Source: Candidatus Brocadiaceae bacterium
Lineage (GTDB): Bacteria > Planctomycetota > Brocadiia > Brocadiales > Brocadiaceae
Direction: 5' to 3'
Assembly: GCA_015661205.1 (NCBI GenBank)
Contig: JACVXV010000007.1
Coordinates: 1-42,890, forward strand
Length of the DNA stretch: 42,890 bases
Shown: positions 7,531-16,591 of the stretch, one piece after another
Layout: every line of letters begins with the position of its first letter
Position numbering within the stretch: position 1 is the first letter of the stretch
Notes under the pieces: generated by a model
The model's database searches: none
What the model saw: only the letters and a program-made list of their open reading frames with translations
What the model was told of the DNA's origin: nothing
Made by a program: the position numbers and the translations under genes

Positions 7531-8166
7531 ATGCACCTTCCTGATGGATTTCTAGATACCAGGACATGGATAGGGATGTCGGTGATTTCCGGCGTATTTA
7601 TCACTGTTGCTGTGCGCAAGGCAAACAAAACCATATCGGAGAAGCACATCCCCCTCTTAGGGGTTATGGCGGCCTTTATCTTTGCCGTGCAAATGTTCAA
7701 TTTTCCCGTTGGCGGGGGAACGAGCGGCCATTTCATGGGCGCCACCCTTATTGCGGTTCTCCTGGGGCCGTGGGCATCTGTGCTTATCATGACAACCGTG
7801 CTGTTCGTGCAATGCATGGTCTTTCAGGATGGTGGTATTACCACCCTGGCTGCTAATATTTTCAATATGGGCGTTGTTGGGGGATTTTTAGGATACTACG
7901 TCAATGCCGCCGTACAATCTTTTGTATCGGGAAGGAGAGGTGTTTTTGCCGGAGGCTTCGTGGCTGCATGGCTTTCGCTTGTGTTGTCGGCCGTTTGCTG
8001 TGCTATAGAGTTGGGGATTTCCGGCACCGTGCCTGCAAAGATTGCCGTGCCTGCAATGGCAGGCATTCACGCCGTCATTGGGCTAGGTGAAGGATTTATT
8101 ACCGTAGCCACCCTGAGCCTGTTATTAAAAGTCAGGCCGGATATGTTGTCACTGCAAAAAATATAG
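7531..8166 (+). CDS. cbiM: CbiM-like cobalt/nickel energy-coupling-factor transporter membrane component
   Basis: 211 aa, about six to seven hydrophobic segments. The N-terminus MHLPDGFLD is the hallmark of CbiM, in which the amino terminus and His2 help bind the metal ion. MFNFPVGGGTSGHFMGATL and FQDGGITTLAANIFNMGVVG are further conserved CbiM segments. It should act in the inner membrane as the substrate-specific part of Co2+ or Ni2+ uptake. No CbiN, CbiQ or CbiO gene is adjacent, so it is either an orphan S-component or shares an energy module encoded elsewhere. AAAAGG precedes the ATG. Supply of cobalt would fit the B12-dependent radical SAM gene downstream. Confidence 0.88.
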   Translation: MHLPDGFLDTRTWIGMSVISGVFITVAVRKANKTISEKHIPLLGVMAAFIFAVQMFNFPVGGGTSGHFMGATLIAVLLGPWASVLIMTTVLFVQCMVFQDGGITTLAANIFNMGVVGGFLGYYVNAAVQSFVSGRRGVFAGGFVAAWLSLVLSAVCCAIELGISGTVPAKIAVPAMAGIHAVIGLGEGFITVATLSLLLKVRPDMLSLQKI

Positions 8167-8287
8167 GCCTTTAACCTGCCACAATAAGGCATTCCCACTT
8201 ACCGTTATTTTCAAAAAACGAAAGTGGTTGAAAACCCCAATGAATTCCCCCTTTTCTTAACCTTATTGTACAATTAAGGGTGACGCT

Positions 8288-9094
8288 ATGATTGAAAAAT
8301 ATGCGGACAATGTCCCGTTATGGTCATTCCAAAAGCTCCTGCCGTGTAAAGAAATTTCACATTTTATTTCCACCAGAAACGGTGGTTTTAGCAAACCGCC
8401 ATATAACTCTTTAAATCTCGGATTTCACGTTGGTGACAACCCTGAAACAGTCCTTGAAAACCGGCAACGTCTGGCCACGGCGCTGGGAATTCCATCAGAC
8501 AATTTCACGACGGTACGTCAAGTTCATGGCGGTAATGTTGTAACGGTAAAAAAGCCGGGGGGGGCATTGCATTACGACATGGCAGTACCGGAAACGGATG
8601 CTATGATAACCGACGTTCCCAATATCTGCCTCATGGTACTGCAGGCAGATTGTGTTCCCATGCTTTTTTTTGATGCGGAAAAAAAGGCCATTGGCGCTAG
8701 TCATGCAGGGTGGAAGGGTACACTCAGCAAAATTGCTCAAAATACCGTCCGTGCGTTACAGGAAAGGTTCAATTGTTTACCAAAAGATATTTACGTGGGC
8801 ATAGGTCCCTCTATTGGCCCGTGCTGTTACGAGGTCGGCGCTGAAATAATCAGCAAAATAACAAGTAATAGTGATGTTTATGAAGGGTACATGGGCGCGG
8901 TGATATCGGAGAATAAAGGTTTTTTCAACTTGTGGGAGGCGAATAAGAGACAATTGATGCAGATGGGCATCCCCGAAAAAAACATAGAAGTAGCGCAGAT
9001 ATGCACCCGCTGTAATCATGACCGGTTTTTCTCATACCGTTACCAGCAGAAAGAAACGGGGAGGTTTGGGGCGGGGATCATCTTAAATACATAA
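8288..9094 (+). CDS. pgeF: Peptidoglycan editing factor PgeF / YfiH (laccase-domain) family
   Basis: 268 aa, usual family length. The zinc-site and active-site motifs are visible: QVHG (His80), ADCVP (Cys122), HAGWKGT (His139), then GPSIGPCCYEVG and the C-terminal CTRCNHDRFFSYR. Family members have been reported both as multicopper-oxidase-like/purine nucleoside-cleaving enzymes and, in E. coli, as editing mis-incorporated amino acids in peptidoglycan precursors. The start ATG has GGGTGA upstream. It lies 121 nt after cbiM on the same strand and may be co-transcribed. Confidence 0.88.
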   Translation: MIEKYADNVPLWSFQKLLPCKEISHFISTRNGGFSKPPYNSLNLGFHVGDNPETVLENRQRLATALGIPSDNFTTVRQVHGGNVVTVKKPGGALHYDMAVPETDAMITDVPNICLMVLQADCVPMLFFDAEKKAIGASHAGWKGTLSKIAQNTVRALQERFNCLPKDIYVGIGPSIGPCCYEVGAEIISKITSNSDVYEGYMGAVISENKGFFNLWEANKRQLMQMGIPEKNIEVAQICTRCNHDRFFSYRYQQKETGRFGAGIILNT

Positions 9095-9144
9095 CTCGAA
9101 CAACTGGAAAGCAGCACAAAAACAGCGACAAAATGTGAAGAACA

Positions 9145-9173
9145 TTGACAATAAACTATTAAAATTGTAGAAT
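9145..9173 (+). promoter_or_regulatory. Sigma-70-type promoter upstream of the radical SAM gene
   Basis: A consensus TTGACA at 9145-9150 and TAGAAT at 9168-9173, spaced 17 nt, lie about 140 nt upstream of the proposed start at 9311 and within the 330-nt stretch that otherwise holds no gene. Confidence 0.6.
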
Positions 9174-9310
9174 AAGCCGCACCCGTTGCTTTGAGAAACA
9201 ATTTTAAAAAGATACCATTACAAACGTTAAGTTATGCCTGGCTGTTTTTGTTTGTGCAATCGGAGCGTCTGCACGACCAGTTGGAAATCCCATACATTTA
9301 AATAGGGCTC

Positions 9311-10829
9311 ATGTCAGAATCTGAATACACAAGGCAAAAACAAAATCCTCCTTATAGAACCACCATTTTACCGATTATTTCATGATAAATATTCACTGAA
9401 TAAATATCCTTTATCTTTAGGCTATTTGGCGGGAATGATCAGGAAGCATACAGACTGGGACGTGATGGTGTATAATGCGGATTTTATGCCCAAAAGCGTC
9501 TTGATGCGCATTTCTCATTTATCCGGGGCCGGTTTTACGAATTATCGGAATACCCTTAAAAATGCATCGGCAAGCATCTGGGATGAGGTTAGAACAACCA
9601 TCCTTAACTATAGACCAAACGTAGTGGGCATAACATCCAAAACGCCTAATTTTGAATCGGCAAGCATCGTTGCCAGAATTACTAAAGAAATTGATAACAA
9701 GACCATTGTTATAACCGGTGGACCACATCCTTCGATAATGAGCTCCGACATTTTGAATAGGAAAGAGTTTGATATAGGGGTTAACGGTGAAGGTGAAGAA
9801 ACCATGGTTGAGTTACTAAAAACCATTCATAATAAGCCGGGTTGGAAAGGCGTTACCGGTATCTATTATCGTGATAATGGTGAAGTGGTAAATACGGCGC
9901 CAAGGCAGTATATAGAGGACCTGGACTCATTGTGTTTTCCTGCCGAATCCGCAGAATCTTCCCTCAAGGATTATAATAAATACCCCAACAGCGCCTTTCG
10001 ATATATCTTTGCGATCAGGGGTTGTCCATATAATTGCTGGTTCTGTGGTTCCCGATACGTGTGGAGCAGGAAGGCCAGGTTTCGTTCGCCGCAAAGTGTC
10101 GTCGAAGAAATTAAACTCTTGAACAAAAGAGGAATACATTACGTCGAATTTGATGATGATACCTTTGGAATCAACAAAAAGTACATCCTTGAGCTTTGTA
10201 ATCATCTTGCAAAATACACCCCGAAAACGACGTGGCGTTGTGAAATAAATATTAAATCGGTAGAAGACGATATCATCAAATGTATGAAGGATAGTGGCTG
10301 CGAATTCATAACGTTAGGCATTGAATCAGGGAATAATGGGATACTTGAGAAAATAAGGAAGGGAATAACCATAGAAGAGGTGTTGAGGGCCTGTGCCGTC
10401 ATTAAAAAACATAAAATTGGGCTGGGCGCTTTTTTCATGGTAGGTTTTCCCTGGGAAACGGAAGAAACCCTGAAAGACACCCTCAACGCCATCAAGAAAG
10501 TGAATGCAGACCAGACCATCTACAGCATCTTTATGCCATACCCTGGAACCGAGGCATTTGAGTATTGTAAAGAAAAAGGTCTCATTCCGGAGAATTTTGA
10601 TAGTTCTTCATACTCCCACCAGAGTCCTGAGAATTGCTTCTGCCTTAACATAGCACACGATAAATTCAGGATGCTTGTTTCTGAAATTGAACGAGAAACC
10701 GATAAAATAAATTCCAGAAATAATAAGAAGCTTGTCTTTAATAAGATTAAAAAAATGTCCTTTAAAGAGATGATTTCAAGTGTTCGGGAATTTGGTATAA
10801 GGAAAATCATAAATAAGATTTTGAAATGA
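9311..10829 (+). CDS. B12-binding-domain radical SAM protein, with apparent 1-nt frameshift near its start
   Basis: The uninterrupted frame from the ATG at 9426 gives 467 aa. The same frame is open upstream and encodes KILLIEPPFYR and YPLSLGYLAG, the normal N-terminus of B12-binding radical SAM proteins, but it has no start codon. The ATG at 9311 (MSESEYTRQK), with AGGG upstream, is one base out of frame. The shift falls in the A-rich run 9336-9345. A cobalamin-binding Rossmann domain covers the first 150 residues or so (ITGGPHPS...NGEGEETMVELL). The radical SAM domain has the cluster motif in RGCPYNCWFCGSR, then FDDDTFGIN and GIESGNNGILEKIRKG. The substrate is unknown; relatives methylate unactivated carbons or build lipids. 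It may be a sequencing error, a real mutation or recoding. Confidence 0.8.
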
Positions 10830-10987
10830 TTCATCTATAGTTTCAAAACGATAATTTTCATTTTTTATGCAAATTTGTGGGTGTAATTGCATAATTGAAA
10901 ATCCTGGCAGGTTTGTATTGCAGATTCGTAAGATAGATTTTGCCCAAGGGTGTTAATTACATGTAAGAGGAAATTCAAAGTTATCTT

Positions 10988-11036
10988 GTAGCGCGGGGGT
11001 TTATCCCCCGCCAATGCCGACCATAAAGGCTGGCAG
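10988..11036. repeat. Dispersed palindromic element, GCGGGGGTTTATCCCCCGC type
   Basis: GTAGCGCGGGGGTTTATCCC plus CCGCC forms a strong hairpin, followed by CAATGCCGACC and a GGCTGGCA arm. A related inverted copy is at 17801-17873. No coding potential. Confidence 0.8.
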
Positions 11037-11078
11037 ACACTCAAGTCCTATTTACCTTCAGTGATAGGAGACAACGGT

Positions 11079-12221
11079 ATGTATCCTTTTAAATCACACA
11101 CTTTTCTCGTACTGTTTTTTGAAAGTTTTCAAAAAATCAAAACGGTACTCTTCATTTCAATTATTGTGCTGGCAAGTGGGAGATGTTTACTTGCACAAGA
11201 GAACAAATCCACCCCCAGTCCCGGTAATCATGAATTTTATTCCGGCGATTACACAAATCAGGGAATAATCGGTAACAGCCTGCCGGGTTCATACAGGCCT
11301 TTTTCCGACGACTCGCCATGGAATAAACCGATACCAAAAAACATACCGACGCATCCGGATTCTCAAAAAATTATTGCCTTTGCCGTTACTCAAGCGAAAA
11401 ACATACGTTTGACCAAGTCATATACGATACCCGTATGGGTAGTTAATTCTAAAAACATACCGCATGTAAAAATGCGTAGTGACGTAATTTTTGATACGTG
11501 GGACAAAGACAGAGACGGATGGAGCGACGTAGGTGTTCCTTTAACTGAGACGATGTATCCGGAACCTTCGCCAGAGCATCATTTGTGTATTGTTGATCCC
11601 TTAAAAAACACCGCTTGGGAGTTTGGATATTACACCCGCATGGAAGATGGCACACCCAGGTGTACAACCTTTAATATTTGGGATCTTACCGGTAGTGGTG
11701 TTGGAAATCCTTTTGAAGGAAGACGTTGGCGGGCGCGGGGGGGGAGAGCATCAGGTTTTCCGCTCATTGCCGGTCTTCTTCGTCCTGAGGAATTGGCTGC
11801 CGGGGAGATACGGCATGCCTTAGCTTTTGGTTTCGTACAAAACAGGGGTGATAAAGATGATGTCTATGAGACCTTCATTTACCCTCCAGCGTGCCGGAGT
11901 GACGGTAAATTCGAAGGTACCCAGTACCCTGTCGAGGGTATGAGATTTCAACTTGACCCAACGCTCGGAGAAAAAGATTTCAACGCCTGGGGTTTAAACC
12001 GTGAAGGTAAAATCGTAGCCAGGGCCTTGCAAAAATATGGCATGTTTTTGGGAGATAGCGGCCCAGCCATGGCGTTGTGGCCCCAGCTTCTAGGACCTTC
12101 AAAGGAGGAGAACCTCAAACGATGGGAAGAATTGTATCCGGGGTTCTATAAAAACGTGGAAAAGATACCTACCAGCAAATTCCGTGTGCTTTATACAGGC
12201 GAACCGGTCACTCAAAAATGA
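11079..12221 (+). CDS. Secreted protein of unknown function (SPWN / LDP family)
   Basis: 380 aa. A hydrophobic segment at about residues 20-40 (VLFISIIVLASGRCLLA) indicates export. The mature part contains PFSDDSPWNKPIP, DTWDKDRDGW, ASGFPLIAGLLRPEELAAGEIRHAL and EGMRFQLDPTL followed by ARALQKYGMFLGDSGPA. I recall this combination from secreted proteins in other bacteria that carry no assigned function. The frame opens at a GTG at 11061, but the ATG at 11079 is chosen because AGGAG lies 9 nt upstream. It converges on the polysaccharide cluster at 12254, so a role in processing surface glycan is possible but unproven. Confidence 0.7.
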   Translation: MYPFKSHTFLVLFFESFQKIKTVLFISIIVLASGRCLLAQENKSTPSPGNHEFYSGDYTNQGIIGNSLPGSYRPFSDDSPWNKPIPKNIPTHPDSQKIIAFAVTQAKNIRLTKSYTIPVWVVNSKNIPHVKMRSDVIFDTWDKDRDGWSDVGVPLTETMYPEPSPEHHLCIVDPLKNTAWEFGYYTRMEDGTPRCTTFNIWDLTGSGVGNPFEGRRWRARGGRASGFPLIAGLLRPEELAAGEIRHALAFGFVQNRGDKDDVYETFIYPPACRSDGKFEGTQYPVEGMRFQLDPTLGEKDFNAWGLNREGKIVARALQKYGMFLGDSGPAMALWPQLLGPSKEENLKRWEELYPGFYKNVEKIPTSKFRVLYTGEPVTQK

Positions 12222-12253
12222 AGATGAAGCTTATGTCTATTCTATAGGAACTG

Positions 12254-13597
12254 TCAGGCCTGTCGTTTATTAAACCGCTCAATAATCGCTTCTAACATTT
12301 TTTCTGACAAATACTTTCTTGTATACCTGGCAAGAATGTCTTTTGCTGGGTTATAAGGCACTTTCTTTCCTTGTACGACCTCTTCAATGATATCGGCCAG
12401 CGGCTCGGGGGCATTGGCAACGGTAATCCCTACACCGGTAGTTTCTATCAATTTACTGGGTACCGAGTTGGGGGCTGAGCTGATGTTTAAGATGGGCGTT
12501 CCGGAATGCATGTATTCGAAAAACTTTCCAGGAATCATTCCCGTATCTTTCAGATTCTGCCAGTCAATAAATATAAGCATATCGGCGTCTCTTTGAACTT
12601 GCAATGTCTTTTCCCGGGGTATAAAACCGGGTACTTTGACGACGGTATCCAGGTTGTATTTGGTTATCATATCGGTAACAAATGTGTCCGGATGTCCGTA
12701 GAAAAGTATCTCTATACGCTGTTCTACGGATATTCCCCGGTTTTTTAAAATACCAATCGCCTCAAAAAGTCGCGCCGGGTTCTGCTTTTCCCGATAAAGT
12801 TGGCCGATATAGACGAGCCTGACCTTGCCATCGTCCGGAAATGCGCGCCCAGCCGCTATTTTCTCTAAGGACTCCGTGTCAAAGCCATTCTCAAAGGTGG
12901 CCACCTTGTTTCCAAACCTTGCGATCAGTTGTTCGCAGAACAAACTGCTCACCGTCGTAAAAAAATCGGCCTTTTTTACAACGAAGCTTTCTATGCATTT
13001 TTCAATGAATGAAAAAGGCCATTTACCTGAGTAATAATAGTTCCCGTACCACAAATCCCTGTAATCTGCCACCCAAAAGACGTTGAGTTTCCTTTTCAGC
13101 ATTGATGCCGTAAGGTGTGTGGCAGGGGGGCCGAAGGTGCTTACGATGATATCGAATGGCCACTGCTCATATATCTCTAGTGATCTTTTAACTGCGGGAA
13201 AGGCCCATAAATGGGGGCTGTAGATATCAATACCACTATATTTATTTACCGCCCGCTTTATTTTCTTGATAAGTTTACCGAGTATTGTAGGTGGTTTTTT
13301 AGGTTTATTGGTAGTTGTGTTGTTCAAATACCTGTTTTGCTTTGGTGTGTATATATCAAACATCTTGTGAGGCAAAGGCACTTTTTCTATCCTTACGCGC
13401 GCTTGCACGTCTGCATCAATGGGTAAGTTGAGGGGACTATCCAGTACATCGTTTTTTATGGTAACAACGCATATCTCGTGACCCATCTTTGACCAGTATT
13501 TTGCCCAAAAGTAGACTCGCATTCCTCCTATCACGTTAAGGGGAGGGAAATAGCAACTCACAATTAATATTTTTAATTTATCTTTATTCATAACCAT
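12254..13597 (-). CDS. Glycosyltransferase, GT4-like (copy 1)
   Basis: 447 aa, GT-B fold. KILIVSCYFPPLNVIGGMRV opens the N-terminal Rossmann domain. VADYRDLWYGNYY lies in the interdomain region, VRLVYIGQLYREKQNPARLF starts the donor-binding domain, and GKFFEYMHSGTPILNIS is the donor-nucleotide E-X7-E-like loop. The substrate is unknown. It is clearly paralogous to the protein at 17922-19268: the order of motifs and the phrases SPHLW, QWPFD and YSGKWPF are shared. Two in-frame ATGs (13597 and 13591) are possible; AGGA is better spaced for the second. It is the last gene of the minus-strand run with the flippase and deacetylase. Confidence 0.88.
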   Translation of the reverse strand: MVMNKDKLKILIVSCYFPPLNVIGGMRVYFWAKYWSKMGHEICVVTIKNDVLDSPLNLPIDADVQARVRIEKVPLPHKMFDIYTPKQNRYLNNTTTNKPKKPPTILGKLIKKIKRAVNKYSGIDIYSPHLWAFPAVKRSLEIYEQWPFDIIVSTFGPPATHLTASMLKRKLNVFWVADYRDLWYGNYYYSGKWPFSFIEKCIESFVVKKADFFTTVSSLFCEQLIARFGNKVATFENGFDTESLEKIAAGRAFPDDGKVRLVYIGQLYREKQNPARLFEAIGILKNRGISVEQRIEILFYGHPDTFVTDMITKYNLDTVVKVPGFIPREKTLQVQRDADMLIFIDWQNLKDTGMIPGKFFEYMHSGTPILNISSAPNSVPSKLIETTGVGITVANAPEPLADIIEEVVQGKKVPYNPAKDILARYTRKYLSEKMLEAIIERFNKRQA

Positions 13598-13621
13598 AAG
13601 TCCTTTAATGCAGAGATAAAA

Positions 13622-15121
13622 CTATTTTTTTCCCTGCAATTTCTTCAGGCTGAAAATTTTCAAAAACGGGTACTTTGATTGCGCCCGGTAAATAACGAAG
13701 GCCATAATCGCGTAATAGACAAAAAGCTTAATACCTGTCGCCAGGTACGCGTCGTAATACACGCAAAGGTAATCGTCCATTTGAATACTTCTGCCGGCAT
13801 ACTCTAATAACGCTATTGATACGCCCATAATAAGAAACGGATACGATAAACCGAGGATGTTTTTGCCCCAGTCCTGTAACGAGTGGTTGCTTAATATTTT
13901 AACAAAAACAACCAGGCCGATGAACATAACGAAAAAAGAGAGGCTGCCGGCAACGGCTACGCCAATGATGCCCTGTCCGGTTTTAATAAAAAATATGCTG
14001 ACGGCTGCGTTTACCAGCAATGCAAATAACATTATATACAATGCGCGTAATTGCCATTGGTATGCCACAATAACTCCCCGCGCCGTATATGACATTGCCA
14101 CAAAGTAGCTGCCGAATACGACGATTTGCGCACACAGTATACCGTTGGTATATTTTGGAAGCAGCAATGGAATGATTACGGGTAATGTAAAAAAAATGCC
14201 GCCTATCAGGAAGGGCATTAAATAGGCAGTGTGAAACATGGGTTTAATAAAGTACTCGCTCAGGTGCTCTTTCATGGAACACTTGTAGATATCTTGCATC
14301 ATCCTCGGCTCTATCACTTCCCGCGCCGTACCCGGAATTTGTATGATAAAACCTAGCACCATATCCGCAATCCCATAATAACCGAGTTGTTCGGTGCCAA
14401 GAAAGTATGAGATAATGATCCTGTCAGAGGTATTAATTAATATTGCGGTAAAGTTATAAAGCATAATGGGGAATCCCTTTATGACAAGATCCGCAAATAT
14501 ACTATACTTGAATTTCGCGTAAGGAGTGGGAGAGGGGTACCTTACTCTTAAGTATAGCGCTATAATACCGAATGATAACAGAAAGGCAAGATATGCGCCG
14601 TATATCTTATAAAAATAAATAAGAACAACGGTTAAGGCAAAGGTAATCGTTGCCTTCAGATAAAAAGTAGAGGTTATGAGTTTGAAATTCTGGTACGATT
14701 TTAGCAGGACAACAAAGTTTTCATAGTACCAGGAGATCATAACGACGAATGCCATCGCTATCAAGCCTACTTGCACATGAAACTCATAATTCATTACAAA
14801 GGCAAAGATAATGAGTCCTGCAACTATGAATAGATTAAGAAACAGGGTGCCATAAAATACACTATCCCTGATTTCTAAGCTTTTCTGATGTTCTTTTTTC
14901 CCCTCGTGATAGGGTATCATGTACCGCATAATATCAAACGTGCCGAGGTTGCTATATGAAGCATACGTTGGAATAATGTTGAGGATATTCCAAAGTCCGT
15001 AGAGTTCTGGAGAGAGAAGTTTCGGTCTTATAAAGGCGGTTAACAAAGAAAGGATTTGTTGATATACCTTGCTCGACGAATACCTGACGATGTTCTTGGT
15101 TACGGATTCTTTAGATTCCAT
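13622..15121 (-). CDS. Oligosaccharide flippase / polysaccharide biosynthesis protein (Wzx-like)
   Basis: 499 aa with about twelve to fourteen hydrophobic helices over the full length. The opening VTKNIVRYSSSKVYQQILSL followed by IRPKLLSPELYGLWNILNII is typical of the MATE-like polysaccharide exporters, as is SDRIIISYFLGTEQLGYYGI in the middle. The protein is expected to flip lipid-linked repeat units across the inner membrane. Its neighbours, a glycosyltransferase 24 nt downstream and a deacetylase upstream, support a surface-glycan locus. No strong ribosome-binding site precedes the ATG. Confidence 0.88.
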   Translation of the reverse strand: MESKESVTKNIVRYSSSKVYQQILSLLTAFIRPKLLSPELYGLWNILNIIPTYASYSNLGTFDIMRYMIPYHEGKKEHQKSLEIRDSVFYGTLFLNLFIVAGLIIFAFVMNYEFHVQVGLIAMAFVVMISWYYENFVVLLKSYQNFKLITSTFYLKATITFALTVVLIYFYKIYGAYLAFLLSFGIIALYLRVRYPSPTPYAKFKYSIFADLVIKGFPIMLYNFTAILINTSDRIIISYFLGTEQLGYYGIADMVLGFIIQIPGTAREVIEPRMMQDIYKCSMKEHLSEYFIKPMFHTAYLMPFLIGGIFFTLPVIIPLLLPKYTNGILCAQIVVFGSYFVAMSYTARGVIVAYQWQLRALYIMLFALLVNAAVSIFFIKTGQGIIGVAVAGSLSFFVMFIGLVVFVKILSNHSLQDWGKNILGLSYPFLIMGVSIALLEYAGRSIQMDDYLCVYYDAYLATGIKLFVYYAIMAFVIYRAQSKYPFLKIFSLKKLQGKK

Positions 15122-15188
15122 TGATTGCTTTGATTTTAGTGGTTGAATACCTAATTAATTGATAATAACAGCCATGAAAAGCCGGGTT

Positions 15189-16031
15189 TTAACGGCGTTT
15201 GACACACTTCCTTATTGCAAAAACAAACTTGATCTCGAATATGCCTGACACTCTAGTTTTAAAGGCGTATAAGGGATAATCTTGTATACAAAACCGTCCT
15301 AATTCAAATCTGTCACTGTGCGTATCGATTTCCCTATTCTCCGTGGTGAAGGCCGCCTTATAACCTGCCTGTTTAACCTTGTCCTTTACCTCTTCCGTAA
15401 AATGCCGTTTTTTCCCGTAGGGGTAGGCAAAATAGCACATCTCTTTCTTAAGTAAAGCCTCCAGTTCTGTTTTTGAACAGCAAATCTCGTCGTTTGCGGC
15501 ATTACCGTCAAGGCTGGATAACATCCGATGATTAACCGTGTGGCTACCAAAATCAATCCCATCTTTTTCCATGCGATTGATTTCTTCCAGATTCAGCATA
15601 TCTTTTTTATGCACAATCCACCCGCTGATGAGAAATATGGTTGCACGCAACTGATATTTCTTTAACACGGGATATGCGTTGAGAAAATTGTCTTTAAAGC
15701 CATCGTCAAAGGTTATGGCAACGGCGTCCGTCGCTACATTCGGTTTCCCTTCATTAGTTTCAAGGATCGTATCAAGAGAAACGGCAGAAAAGTGGCGTTT
15801 TATGTAATCCATTTGTTTCTCAAAGTTTTCCTTTGAAACGGCGTATTTCGAGATTGCTCCCTGTTTACAGATTTCATGATATACCAGGATAATGTTCCGG
15901 TATCGTTTGAAAACCTTTTTTCTGGAAAACGTGTAAAGGCCGACAATGCCTGAAAAATACAGGAAAAAAGATACCAGGAGAAATGCTGACCAAACTATTT
16001 TATCGGTGAGTTTTATGGCATTACCATTCAT
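15189..16031 (-). CDS. Membrane-anchored polysaccharide deacetylase (NodB/CE4-like)
   Basis: 280 aa. Residues about 10-36 form a membrane anchor (IVWSAFLLVSFFLYFSGIVG). The catalytic domain shows NILVYHEI, motif 1 ITFDDGFKDN (catalytic and metal Asp), motif 2 SHTVNH (metal His residues) and motif 3 YFAYPYGKK. It should remove N- or O-acetyl groups from a glycan on the periplasmic face. A TTG at 16043 is in frame, but I prefer the ATG at 16031; neither has a strong ribosome-binding site. It appears to be the first gene of the flippase/glycosyltransferase run. Confidence 0.85.
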   Translation of the reverse strand: MNGNAIKLTDKIVWSAFLLVSFFLYFSGIVGLYTFSRKKVFKRYRNIILVYHEICKQGAISKYAVSKENFEKQMDYIKRHFSAVSLDTILETNEGKPNVATDAVAITFDDGFKDNFLNAYPVLKKYQLRATIFLISGWIVHKKDMLNLEEINRMEKDGIDFGSHTVNHRMLSSLDGNAANDEICCSKTELEALLKKEMCYFAYPYGKKRHFTEEVKDKVKQAGYKAAFTTENREIDTHSDRFELGRFCIQDYPLYAFKTRVSGIFEIKFVFAIRKCVKRR

Positions 16032-16357
16032 GTATGTTATCAACTAAGGGAGTTGGCATTTACTCAAAATTATAGCCAAACAAGTCGGGTTTTTGATGCT
16101 TATTCCGGTAAACACCGGGATTCGTCCAGTATTCCGACTCGTTCACACGCTCTGCGTGGGAATGCTACCTTAAATATATTTTATATGTCCAGCGCATTTG
16201 CTTACTATTGAAACAAAAAAGTTTGATGGTGTCAAAAGGTATTTGATAAATGGTCACAGACTGTATTCCTGAAAAATACCGGGAATAGACATTTTCTTGA
16301 TTTCTATCTCCCACTTTTGTATCATGCCTTCGGCCTACAAACTGGAAATGGATTGGC

Positions 16358-16384
16358 GTAGGGACGCGGTTCCCGTGTCCCTGC
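16358..16384. repeat. GTAGGGACACGG-type palindrome, copy 1
   Basis: A 12-bp arm GTAGGGACGCGG, a 3-nt centre and an arm CCGTGTCCCTGC with one G:T-type mismatch. It is the same family as 17406-17432 and 17899-17925. Confidence 0.85.
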
Positions 16385-16537
16385 ATGAGAACACATAAAA
16401 GCACAGACAAGATGCCTGTGCCACCAAGGGTTTCCCTGGTGTGTAATCTGTAGTTCCTATGCTTTTACCCATCCGGGCGCTTACCTGTTCTCACATTTTT
16501 ACCTTGCATTTCTAAATTCATTGCTTTAGTATACCTT

Positions 16538-16565
16538 AAAAATTTGTAAATTTTTCATGTATAAT
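16538..16565 (+). promoter_or_regulatory. Probable fabG promoter with an 18-nt perfect inverted repeat
   Basis: AAAAATTTGTAAATTTTT (16538-16555) is an inverted repeat with 8-nt arms and a 2-nt centre. It ends 4 nt before a consensus -10 box TATAAT (16560-16565). No good -35 hexamer sits at 17 nt, so the inverted repeat overlaps where one would be. It may be a repressor or activator site, or simply AT-rich promoter DNA. Confidence 0.5.
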
Positions 16566-16591
16566 TACCAACTAAGAAGGAGAGGGACTGA

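Larger units (their letters stand above)
16032..16591. other. Intergenic region with palindromes, between divergent genes
   Basis: No gene is convincing in these 560 bases. The region holds a GTAGGGACGCGG/CCGTGTCCCTGC palindrome at 16358-16384, a trace of the CTGTGTAATCTGTGG family at about 16440 (TGTAATCTGTAGTTCC), and the probable fabG promoter and operator at 16538-16565. A short minus-strand open frame at 16165-16410 consists partly of repeat sequence and is not taken as a gene. Confidence 0.6.

Noticed and set aside
16165-16410. Minus-strand 81-aa frame
   Set aside because: It overlaps the GTAGGGACACGG palindrome, has no recognisable domain and no ribosome-binding site.
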